Of a stretch of DNA of 45,435 bases, positions 33,783 to 40,695 are shown one piece after another. The translations under genes were made by a program, and so were the position numbers. The notes below the pieces were generated by a model. It was not told where the DNA came from. It worked only from the letters and a program-made list of their open reading frames with translations, and searched no databases. The DNA comes from Hyphomicrobiales bacterium (lineage in GTDB: Bacteria > Pseudomonadota > Alphaproteobacteria > Rhizobiales > Rhizobiaceae), in contig UCEZ01000016.1 of assembly GCA_900471525.1 (NCBI GenBank), positions 4,503-49,937 on the forward strand, written 5' to 3'. Positions within the stretch are counted from its first letter, which is position 1, and each line of letters starts with the position of its first letter.

Positions 33783-34169
33783 ATGGACGCGGCAATCATT
33801 TTCGTCGGCCTGCTCATTTGGTTTCAGTTGAAGCATTTCGTCGCCGACTATCTTCTCCAGCCGGGATGGATAATTAACGGAAAGGGTGATTTTCGAAAAC
33901 CGGGCGGTTATGTGCATGCAGGTCTGCATGTCATCGGATCGCTTCCGGCTCTGTATTTTGTTGGTCTGGATGCTACCGCCGTGGCGTTGCTTGCCTCAGC
34001 CGAGTTTGCGGTTCACTACCTCATAGACCACGCCAAGGCTGTTCACGCACGCCACCATCCGCATCCGGCCAACACCCGCGCTTTCTGGGCGTTGCACGGG
34101 GCCGATCAGCTCATGCATCACCTGACCTACTCTTGTCTGCTGCTCATCTGTTTCTGTGTTGGCCAGTAG
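33783..34169 (+). CDS. DUF3307 membrane protein
   Basis: A 128-residue protein with four hydrophobic segments and the DUF3307 pattern: LLIWFQLKHFVADYLLQ, GGYVHAGLHVIGSLPAL, FAVHYLIDHAKA and FWALHGADQLMHHLTY. The several conserved His and Asp residues (H-x3-D, H-x5-D-H) suggest a metal or heme-related membrane site, but the function is unknown. GGAGGAGAGCG before ATG 33783 is a strong ribosome site. Last gene of the seven-gene buf unit (15-base gap). Confidence 0.9.
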   Translation: MDAAIIFVGLLIWFQLKHFVADYLLQPGWIINGKGDFRKPGGYVHAGLHVIGSLPALYFVGLDATAVALLASAEFAVHYLIDHAKAVHARHHPHPANTRAFWALHGADQLMHHLTYSCLLLICFCVGQ

Positions 34170-34313
34170 CGCCGCGTCGCGGTCGCAACGTGCGGCACGG
34201 ACCTTGCCGAGCGGCAGTTCAAAGCAAAGAGTGCTCCTCTTTGAGTCCTGCGCCACTGCCAGATGCAACGGCACAGCGCGAGTTCTGTGTAAGCCTCCTG
34301 TGAGGGCAGCAGA

Positions 34314-34480
34314 TCAGGCTGCTTGGGCGTTCAGTCCGTGCGGCTGTCCATTCCACGGAAGCAATTGCTCCAGCTTACTGATTGGCGTGTCGGCGATGCG
34401 GACCAGGAGGTCAGCAACTCTAAATCGAACCTGCAATCTCGCGGACCTAAACTCAACGATGTCCGCTTTGAAGCCGTAGC
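34314..34480 (-). mobile_element. IS66-type transposase C-terminal remnant
   Basis: The minus strand reads VADLLVRIADTPISKLEQLL and PWNGQPHGLNAQAA before a TGA, like the end of IS66-family transposases (…LLPWN…). Upstream the frame loses resemblance. Only about 50 codons survive. Confidence 0.55.
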
Positions 34481-34561
34481 GCGTAACCGCTGAACGGCAG
34501 GATTGCCGGCGCGTTGCCGTCCGGCAGTCACGAGCTAGATATGGTCGACCAGTGCGCGAGT

Positions 34562-34888
34562 TCATCGGGCACGAGGCGAACGTACCACGCTCCCAGTCCT
34601 GCCACGGGCGGCCGCCGCGGCATCAGGTATCGACGGCAGGTCGACCAGCAACTGATAGAAGATATCGGCCGCGTTTTGGGAACGGGATGCCGCAAACCAA
34701 AGCGGTTCTGTCGAGAGCAGCACGGCGTCCCCTGTCACCCTCGAAGGCTGTAGATCCAGCCCGTCAAGCGCGCCTCGCGACCGGTGCTCATCATCGTAAG
34801 CTTTCAGGCATGAGGGTGAACAGATGGCGAGCCGGATCTCACCCACCGGCACGCTGGAACACCGAACTTTCCTCCTTCCCTGTGTCAT
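34562..34888 (-). CDS. Possible small Cys-containing protein
   Basis: A 108-codon frame reads EIRLAICSPSCLKAYDDEHR and then an unremarkable Ser/Ala-rich chain. The CxxxC with a following acidic patch looks like a small metal site, but no family is recognised. GTG starts inside the frame near AAGGAGG are alternatives to ATG 34888. It may be part of the decayed DNA between 34170 and 34920, which otherwise contains only the IS66 remnant. Confidence 0.3.
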   Translation of the reverse strand: MTQGRRKVRCSSVPVGEIRLAICSPSCLKAYDDEHRSRGALDGLDLQPSRVTGDAVLLSTEPLWFAASRSQNAADIFYQLLVDLPSIPDAAAAARGRTGSVVRSPRAR

Positions 34889-34920
34889 CGTGTTATTATG
34901 GTGACTAGGGAGATGGCTCG

Positions 34921-36690
34921 ATGAGCGAGAACCGGAAGCTAGCAGCGATCCTGGCTGCCGACGTGGTCGGGTACAGCCGGCTGGCCGGCGCAGACGAAGA
35001 ACGTACCTTGGCGAGGTTGCGGGCACTGCGCAGCGACCTGATCGATCCGACCATCGCCGTGCACAACGGACGCGTGATCAAACGCACAGGGGACGGGGCG
35101 CTGGTCGAGTTCCGCAGTGTGGTAGATGCCGTGCGCTGCGCCATGGAAGTGCAGAATGGCATGGTCGAGCGCAATGCCGGCGTGCCGCAGGAGCGCCGCA
35201 TCGAGTTCCGGATCGGAATTCATCTCGGCGACGTAGTCGAGGAAAGCGACGGTGATCTAATGGGCGACGGCGTCAACATCGCCTCGCGTTTGGAGGGCGT
35301 CGCGGCGCCTGGCGCCATCTGCCTATCCGAGGATGCCTATCGTCAGGTCAAGGCGCGGCTTGACCTCTCGGTCAGCGATCTCGGCAACACGCAGCTCAAG
35401 AACATCGCCGAGCCGATCCGGGTGTATTCGCTGCGTGTCGGCACCGCCGAGGCAAAGGCAACCGCGAACTCCGAATCCGCGACAAGCCGGCTGGCGACGG
35501 TACCGCCGCCGACGCTGTCGATCGCCGTGCTGCCCTTCGCCAACATGAGCGGTGATGTCGAGCAGGAGTATTTCGCCGATGGAATCTCGGAAGACATCAT
35601 CACGGCTCTCTCAAAGCTGCCGCAGCTCTTCGTCATCGCCCGCAATTCGTCGTTTACCTTCAAGGGCAAGAACGTCCACGTGCAGGAGGTCGGCAGAAAC
35701 CTCGGCGTACGCTACGTGCTGGAAGGCAGCGTCCGTAGATCCGGTAACAGGGTACGGATCACCGCCCAGCTTATCGACGCAGCCTCGGGTGGCCATCTGT
35801 GGGCGGAGCGCTTCGATCGCGACCTGACCGACATATTCGCGGTTCAGGACGATGTCACTCAGCAGATCGTGGATGCGCTGGCCATCAACCTAACGGAAGG
35901 CGACCGGCAGCGGCTGGCGCCAGAGCACACTGGCAACGTGGAGGCTTATGACTATTTCCTGCGTGGCCGAGAGCTGTGGCACCGGCTGACGAAGGAGACG
36001 AACATCGCCGCCCGGGATCTTTTGCAACGTGCAATCGAGCTGGATCCGCATTTCGCCTCGGCCCACGCGTTCCTGGCCCTTACCCACGGACTCGACTACT
36101 TGAACGGATGGAGCCCCTCACCGCCGAATTCGCGCGAGCAAGCGGAAGAGCTTGCGAGGCGGGCGGTAGCGCTGGATGATCGCGATCCTAGGGCGCATTG
36201 GGCGCTGAGCATCGTCGAATTGTATTCGCGACGGCACGACATGGCCACCAGCGAGGCCCAGCGTGCGATAATCCTCAATCCGAACTTCGCAGAAGGGCAC
36301 GTCAGCCTCGGCGAGGCGCTGTACTACTCGGGCAGGGCCGACGAGGCGCTCAAGTATTTCGATGGGGCGATGGTCTTGAACCCTTACTTTCCGGATGTGC
36401 TCCTGCACTTCCAGGCATTGGCGTTGTTTCAACTGGGAAGGTACGAACAGGCAGTTGGATTGCTGAAAGAGCGGCTGACCCGCAATCCCGTTACCGATGT
36501 TTCTCGCGCGCTTCTGGCTTCCAGTTATGGCCATCTGGGCCGTTTCGACGAGGCCCGCGCGGCTTGGCAGGAGGTGCTCCGGGTTAATCCCGACTACTCC
36601 CTAGAATACCGTCGCAAAGTGTTGCCCTACAAGAACCCCGCGGATTTCGAGTTGGTGGTGGACGGGCTTCGCAAGGCCGGCTTGGCGTAA
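34921..36690 (+). CDS. Adenylate cyclase domain / TolB-like / TPR protein (second copy)
   Basis: A 589-residue class III cyclase of the same type as the one at 16521-18452. The cyclase domain (residues 5-170) has LAADVVGYS, IKRTGDGALVEF and GDGVNIASRLE, with both metal Asp, Asn and Arg present. The TolB-like segment starts at TLSIAVLPFANMSGDVEQEY and includes ITALSKLPQLFVIARNS and VRITAQLIDAASGGHLW. TPR repeats fill residues 370-560. Unlike the first copy it lacks a clear membrane helix between cyclase and TolB-like parts, so it should be cytosolic. AGGGAGATGGCTCG supports ATG 34921. It is monocistronic. Confidence 0.92.
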   Translation: MSENRKLAAILAADVVGYSRLAGADEERTLARLRALRSDLIDPTIAVHNGRVIKRTGDGALVEFRSVVDAVRCAMEVQNGMVERNAGVPQERRIEFRIGIHLGDVVEESDGDLMGDGVNIASRLEGVAAPGAICLSEDAYRQVKARLDLSVSDLGNTQLKNIAEPIRVYSLRVGTAEAKATANSESATSRLATVPPPTLSIAVLPFANMSGDVEQEYFADGISEDIITALSKLPQLFVIARNSSFTFKGKNVHVQEVGRNLGVRYVLEGSVRRSGNRVRITAQLIDAASGGHLWAERFDRDLTDIFAVQDDVTQQIVDALAINLTEGDRQRLAPEHTGNVEAYDYFLRGRELWHRLTKETNIAARDLLQRAIELDPHFASAHAFLALTHGLDYLNGWSPSPPNSREQAEELARRAVALDDRDPRAHWALSIVELYSRRHDMATSEAQRAIILNPNFAEGHVSLGEALYYSGRADEALKYFDGAMVLNPYFPDVLLHFQALALFQLGRYEQAVGLLKERLTRNPVTDVSRALLASSYGHLGRFDEARAAWQEVLRVNPDYSLEYRRKVLPYKNPADFELVVDGLRKAGLA

Positions 36691-36898
36691 CTGCGCACCA
36701 GGGGAATGCCCGGTTTCAGCCTTCTGCAGCCACTCGCTCAAATGAGGATCAATGACTGGTGTTGGCGCTTATCCGCTAGACATTCGCCACTAATCCGAAA
36801 AGTACCGAAAGCTGTCCTTGATCAGGTGAGTTCGTTGGTCGAGCGTCCGCACGTAAAGTCTCTTCTCACCGGATTGAAGGCCATGATAAACGGCGCCT
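36691..36898. other. Short intergenic region
   Basis: I see no gene or clear terminator between the cyclase and the truncated P-loop gene. Confidence 0.5.
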
Positions 36899-37252
36899 AT
36901 GGGAATTAAGAACTACCTGATCGAAGGCGGTTCCGGCACTGGAAAAACGTCTGTCGCTACCGAACTGGAGCGGCGGGACTACCATGTCGTCCATGGTGAC
37001 CGGGTCTTGGCCTATGTCGGCGGCCCCGAGACCGGCCAGGCACTCGCGGGACCACCCACAGGCGCGGACCGCGTCGTTTGGGGATACGAGCACTGGATCT
37101 GGCCTGTCGACAAGGTCCGCGCTATTGCTGCCGACACCACCCATCCCATCACTGTGCCCAACTCGGCCCGCGGGCGGGTTGAAGGTGCGGGAATAGTGGC
37201 AAAGCAGGGGCTGTACAAATTAAAAGTAAAACTGAGCGGTTTGCCGCTCTAG
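36899..37252 (+). pseudogene. Truncated P-loop kinase-like ATPase
   Basis: The first 84 codons are intact: MGIKNYLIEGGSGTGKTSVA (Walker A), TELERRDYHVVHGDRVLAYV, and WPVDKVRAIAADTTHPIT. This is the start of a family of small nucleoside/adenylate-kinase-like proteins of about 180 residues, where HPI/V continues into TFFCGGSRN. Here the sequence departs right after HPIT and ends in an unrelated tail to TAG 37252. The base catalyst and the C-terminal half are gone, so the product is probably inactive. The break falls about 170 bases before a tyrosine recombinase gene, which suggests a junction. Confidence 0.68.
37234..37249. terminator. Small hairpin
   Basis: GAGCGG and CCGCTC pair around TTTG just before the TAG stop of the truncated gene. 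It is weak as a terminator because no T run follows. Confidence 0.3.
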
Positions 37253-37292
37253 AGCGCAAGAAACCGCACCGCCCGTCGCCTCTAAATAACGA

Positions 37293-37313
37293 CCGATAAA
37301 ATTGCATTATCGG
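37293..37313. promoter_or_regulatory. 7-7-7 inverted repeat upstream of the recombinase
   Basis: CCGATAA and TTATCGG flank AATTGCA, 22 bases before the recombinase start. Two 7-base arms around a 7-base core have the dimensions of a tyrosine-recombinase crossover site, but it could equally be an operator. Confidence 0.5.
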
Positions 37314-37335
37314 ACATTTCTGTCATTATAGAGAA

Positions 37336-38502
37336 ATGAGCCAAATCAGCGAGCAGAACAGCGAAAATCACACCGAGGAGAGCTCCGCTCCGTCTCTCAG
37401 CACGGCGGTTTCCTGCGATATTTCCGCGCCGCAGTCGTCGGCCGGCATCTCGATGCACAGCCCGAAGCTCCCCTCCCCTCTTCCGGAGGCAAGCGCCGGC
37501 CTGCCCGTCCACCTGGAACAGCTCGCCGACCGGGCGCGCGGTTATGTCGAGGCCGCCAGTTCGACCAACACCCGGAAAGCCTACGCCTCTGACTGGAAGC
37601 ATTTCACCGGATGGTGCCGGCGCCAGGGTCTTGCGCACGTTCCTCCGAGCCCGCAAACCGTCGGGCTTTACATCACCGCCTGTGCCGTTGGCACCGCGTC
37701 GGGCGCCGCGACGGCCGATCGCAAGCCCAATTCGGTCATGACGATCGAGCGGCGGCTTTCGGCGCTGACCTGGAACTATGCCCAGCGCGGCACGCCGCTC
37801 GACCGCAAAGACCGCCATATCGCAACCGTGCTCGCCGGCATTCGCAACACCCACGCTTCCCCTCCCCGGCAAAAGGAAGCCGTGCTGCCCGAACACCTAA
37901 TAGCCATGCTCGAGACCCTCGATCGCGGCACACTGCGCGGCCTGCGCGATCGGGCGATGCTGCTGATCGGCTTCGCCGGCGGGCTGCGACGCTCGGAAAT
38001 CGTCGGGCTAGATGTCGGCCGCGATCAGACGGAAGATTCTTCGGGCTGGGTCGAGGTGCTCGATAAAGGGTTGCTGGTAACATTGCGTGGCAAAACCGGC
38101 TGGCGGGAGGTCGAGATCGGCCGTGGTTCTTCCGACGCCACCTGTCCAGTGGACGCCTTGCAAACCTGGCTGAAACTCGCGAAGATCGCGCACGGCCCCC
38201 TCTTTCGCCGCGTGACGGGTGAAGGCAAGAATGTTGGCCCGGATCGCCTGACCGACAAGCACGTCGCCCGCCTCGTCAAGCAGACGGCGATGGCGGCCGG
38301 GGTTCGTGGCGATCTTTCCGAGAGCGAACGAGCGGAGAAATTCTCCGGCCACTCGTTGCGGGCCGGTCTCGCCTCCTCGGCCGAGGTCGACGAACGCTAT
38401 GTGCAGAAACAGCTCGGCCACGCCAGCGCCGAAATGACGCGCAAATACCAGCGCCGGCGCGACCGCTTTAGAGTCAATCTCACCAAGGCGTCCGGGCTTT
38501 GA
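37336..38502 (+). CDS. Tyrosine recombinase / site-specific integrase
   Basis: A 388-residue phage-integrase-family recombinase. After a 60-residue Ser/Pro-rich start comes a SAM-like core-binding domain (STNTRKAYASDWKHFTGWCR, TVGLYITACA) and the catalytic domain: Arg218 (GGLRRSEIVG), a Lys in LRGKTGWREVEIG, HSLRAG (His339, Arg342), His362 in LGHASAEMTRKY and the nucleophile Tyr371. All six catalytic positions are present, so it should be active. The type is widespread on alphaproteobacterial plasmids. An inverted repeat lies 22 bases upstream, and a truncated kinase gene precedes it. The ribosome site is weak (TAGAGAA). Confidence 0.93.
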   Translation: MSQISEQNSENHTEESSAPSLSTAVSCDISAPQSSAGISMHSPKLPSPLPEASAGLPVHLEQLADRARGYVEAASSTNTRKAYASDWKHFTGWCRRQGLAHVPPSPQTVGLYITACAVGTASGAATADRKPNSVMTIERRLSALTWNYAQRGTPLDRKDRHIATVLAGIRNTHASPPRQKEAVLPEHLIAMLETLDRGTLRGLRDRAMLLIGFAGGLRRSEIVGLDVGRDQTEDSSGWVEVLDKGLLVTLRGKTGWREVEIGRGSSDATCPVDALQTWLKLAKIAHGPLFRRVTGEGKNVGPDRLTDKHVARLVKQTAMAAGVRGDLSESERAEKFSGHSLRAGLASSAEVDERYVQKQLGHASAEMTRKYQRRRDRFRVNLTKASGL

Positions 38503-38526
38503 AGGCCCCTCCCCTGTCCCGGGGTG

Positions 38527-39054
38527 TCAGCCGCTAGCTTTGCTCCTGTTCGGCTTGAAATTGACCAGCAGGGACTTCAACTCGATTTCGCGAACGCGCC
38601 TGGCCGCCTCGTTCGGGCTCACCCAGTCCAAAACGCGTTGTCCTTGCTCTTTGAAATCGGTCCTGATCTCTGACACTTCGATCTGAAACAGATCCACGAT
38701 GCAGAAAGCAACATTGCCGTCATCAAGTTCTTTCAGGTAGGTATAACAACCCACCGGCTTCTTTTTCGCCCTGCCGCGCACGCCGGCTTCTTCCCACGCT
38801 TCAATCGCTGCCGCTTCGTAGGGCTCCTTGCCTTTCATCGGCCATCCCTTGGGAATGATCCAGCGCCGACTTTCGCGCGAGGTGATCACCAGGACTTCAA
38901 TCTCGGAACTGCCCTCCTTGTAGCGGAAACACAGAGCACCGTATTGCTGGCCAAACGAGTTCCCGAACAGCTTGTCCGGGGTTTGAGCAAGCTGTTGGAG
39001 CAGCGTCTGTGATTTGCCCGCCTTGGGCTGACTGTCTCGTTTCGGTGACTTCAT
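38527..39054 (-). CDS. Nudix hydrolase
   Basis: A product of 175 residues. The Nudix core is seen in IIPKGWPMKGKEPYEAAAIE and AWEEAGVRG; the EAWEEAG helix keeps the catalytic Glu pair, but the Arg before it is Ile and the first Glu of the box is Lys, a divergence also seen in diphosphoinositol-polyphosphate-type members. The rest (GALCFRYKEGSSEIEVLVI, WIIPKGWPM) fits that subgroup, which cleaves diphosphate bonds in nucleotides or inositol pyrophosphates. ATG 39054 is used; a TTG at 39072 is an alternative, and TTGACA overlaps it. The gene is antisense to the recombinase and ends 25 bases from it. Confidence 0.9.
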   Translation of the reverse strand: MKSPKRDSQPKAGKSQTLLQQLAQTPDKLFGNSFGQQYGALCFRYKEGSSEIEVLVITSRESRRWIIPKGWPMKGKEPYEAAAIEAWEEAGVRGRAKKKPVGCYTYLKELDDGNVAFCIVDLFQIEVSEIRTDFKEQGQRVLDWVSPNEAARRVREIELKSLLVNFKPNRSKASG

Positions 39055-39270
39055 CGCAATTGAGGTTGTCAAATTTCACTTTCTATCTCAATTGCCTGCA
39101 ATGCTTTATGACACTTTTATGACAGTCATCCACACGCGAGAACGCATTGAGCACTGCTGCCCGAGACCGAGGAGCAGCCACGGTCCCTGCGAGGCTCGCC
39201 GAAAGCCCCCTCCCCTGCCCGCCGCGAACGCGTTGGATCAAATCCACACTTCGGATTTTCAGCTTAGAAC

Positions 39271-39300
39271 TTCAATTGAAATCGGGGAGTAAAAGCCAGA
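39271..39300 (+). repeat. Direct repeat copy 1
   Basis: TTCAATTGAAATC followed by GGGGAGTAAAAGCCA. A second copy with TTCAATTGAAATC and AGGAGTTAAAAGCCA is at 41980-42009. The pair brackets 2.7 kb. Confidence 0.65.
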
Positions 39301-39387
39301 GGCTCGCTTCGAGAGTCCGATTGATCGGGCAGCCGAGCGTGGGTCGTTCATGCGCACTCCAAAAAACCAATTGCAAGATAAGATCAG

Positions 39388-39416
39388 TTGGTTTAGCTTG
39401 CAACCGGTTGCATAAT
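39388..39416 (+). promoter_or_regulatory. Promoter overlapped by LacI-family-type palindrome
   Basis: TTGGTT (39388-39393) and CATAAT (39411-39416) are 17 bases apart and fit a sigma-70 promoter. TGCAACCGGTTGCA (39399-39412) is a perfect 14-base palindrome with the central CG and TGCAA arms typical of LacI/GalR operators, positioned to block it. No LacI gene is in the window. Confidence 0.6.
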
Positions 39417-39459
39417 GCAATCAGAACTGCAGATGCGCCTCGCGAGAAAACGAAGTGGC

Positions 39460-39597
39460 ATGGCCAAGCTCGTGTTCGAAATGAACCTGTCCCTGGACGG
39501 CTACGTCGAGACTATGGCGTTTGAGCCAAGCCCCGCGCTCTTCCGCCACTTCATCGGGGTCATGCGCGGTCTGGGCGACAGCGTGCAAAAATGTTGA
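39460..39597 (+). pseudogene. Dihydrofolate reductase-family (RibD_C) N-terminal remnant
   Basis: The frame reads MAKLVFEMNLSLDGYVETMA, then PSPALFRHFIGVMRGLGDSV, and stops. This is the first 45 residues of DHFR-like/RibD C-terminal family proteins of about 190 residues; between SLDGYV and PSP a few residues of the usual DH-loop are missing too. The remainder has been replaced by the next gene. The promoter and LacI-type site upstream now serve the MBL-fold gene. Confidence 0.65.
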
Positions 39598-39610
39598 CGG
39601 AGATGAAAAG

Positions 39611-40255
39611 ATGAACGCCTACGCCTCAACCACCATCACGCCGATCCTCGTTGCCGACCTGCACGTCGAGGGCGAGCTGATGCCGGTCTACGTGCACGTC
39701 ATCGACCATCCGGATGCGCGCATATTGGTCGACTCCGGCATGACGGAGCTGCACCCGGCGGTGGTGGCCGCCCTCGATCCCCGCCTCTATCCACTAAGCA
39801 AGCAGGACTTCGACCTCGCCGGCATCGACATCGTCGTCAACACACACTTGCACGCCGACCATTGCGGCGGCAACCACCTTTTCGCCGGCAAGCCGATCTA
39901 CGTCCAGCGTCGGGAGCTCGACGACGCCCACAGCGACGAGGGCGAATATCCTATTCGCGAGTGGGTCGATGCGCCCGGCGTGCGATATGTGCCGGTCGAC
40001 GGCGAACTCGAGCTGCTTGCCGGGCTCCGGCTCGTCCCGGCGCCGGGCCACACAGCCGGCATGCAGGTCGTCGTCGTTGAGACTGGCGGGCGCCCGGTCG
40101 TCGTTGGCGGCGACGTGGCGGTTTGGTTCGGCGAGCTCGACGAGCCGCAGACCGAAGGCCAGCTGCGGGTGCGCGCGCTCGACCCCGAGCTGGTCTGGCT
40201 CGCGCACGAGCACGAGCCGTGGCGACCCCGCACTTCCGAGAGCGCCAATTCTTGA
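39611..40255 (+). CDS. MBL-fold metallo-hydrolase, AHL-lactonase-like
   Basis: A product of 214 residues. The metallo-beta-lactamase signature NTHLHADHCGGN supplies His-x-His-x-Asp-His; further ligands are the His in PAPGHTAGM, the Asp in VVVGGDVAVW and the His in WLAHEHEPW. Length and motif spacing agree with the N-acyl homoserine lactonase group (AttM/AiiB-like), which opens the lactone ring of quorum signals, but other lactone or ester substrates are possible. GGAGATGAAAAG before ATG 39611 is a good ribosome site. It is driven by the promoter at 39388, 14 bases after the DHFR remnant. GC content is higher than in the DNA around it, which hints at separate acquisition. Confidence 0.86.
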   Translation: MNAYASTTITPILVADLHVEGELMPVYVHVIDHPDARILVDSGMTELHPAVVAALDPRLYPLSKQDFDLAGIDIVVNTHLHADHCGGNHLFAGKPIYVQRRELDDAHSDEGEYPIREWVDAPGVRYVPVDGELELLAGLRLVPAPGHTAGMQVVVVETGGRPVVVGGDVAVWFGELDEPQTEGQLRVRALDPELVWLAHEHEPWRPRTSESANS

Positions 40256-40334
40256 AGCCGTCGAGAGTGCAATGCCTGAGCTTCCTGTGGCTGTCCAGGC
40301 AGCACGCGGACATGCTATGAACGCAGACTAAAGA

Positions 40335-40574
40335 TCCGCCGGGCGTGATGGAGAATGCAAGATAGACCCTCGCCGCTACACGATCCTCATCTACCAGCAT
40401 GGCGCAATCGTCGACGAGGGTGAGTTCGACGATGAAGAGGCTGAGGCGGCGATCGCCCGTACTGTACCCTCGACGGGGCTGAAGCCGCAACGGATCATCA
40501 TGCTTGCGATCCTCAATCAGGGCCACTACAGCATTAACGGCTGGCGTCTCGTCATTCACCGAATATATTGCTAA
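40335..40574 (+). other. Open frame without start codon
   Basis: The frame reads DPRRYTILIYQHGAIVDEGE, FDDEEAEAAIARTVPSTGLK and QGHYSINGWRLVIHRIYC and looks protein-like, but there is no ATG, GTG or TTG near its beginning. It may be the tail of a decayed gene. No family is recognised. The surrounding 40256-40658 holds nothing else. Confidence 0.3.
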
Positions 40575-40658
40575 GCAAGTCTTGGCATCCATGCCCTGAA
40601 TTTCCCGCGACTGGGGCGGGATACTTCCTCAGAGAAATGGGCGGGCCGACACAATTTA

Positions 40659-40695
40659 CCTTGCAATTACGGAATATAACTCCGTAAATGCAAGG
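40659..40695. promoter_or_regulatory. 15-bp inverted repeat abutting the ATPase start codon
   Basis: CCTTGCAATTACGGA (40659-40673) and TCCGTAAATGCAAGG (40681-40695) match at 14 of 15 positions around ATATAAC. The right arm ends exactly before the ATG at 40696 and includes its only purine-rich ribosome site (CAAGG). It may work as a DNA operator or as an RNA hairpin that controls translation. Confidence 0.8.

Larger units (their letters stand above)
39055..39459. other. Intergenic with direct repeat and LacI-type palindrome
   Basis: No gene is visible. The region holds one copy of a 30-base imperfect direct repeat (39271-39300) and a 14-base palindrome (39399-39412). Confidence 0.55.

Noticed and set aside
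34170..34920. Possible complete IS66 element
   Set aside because: Only the last ~50 codons of the transposase are recognisable; no TnpA/TnpB partners or terminal repeats were found.
39054..39077. TTGACA before the Nudix gene as a -35 box
   Set aside because: It overlaps a possible TTG start, and no -10 is placed correctly upstream of the ATG.
39951..40592. Minus-strand open frame of 213 codons with long Arg/Ala runs
   Set aside because: It is an antisense shadow of the GC-rich MBL-hydrolase gene; the Arg/Ala runs are typical of wrong-frame translation.
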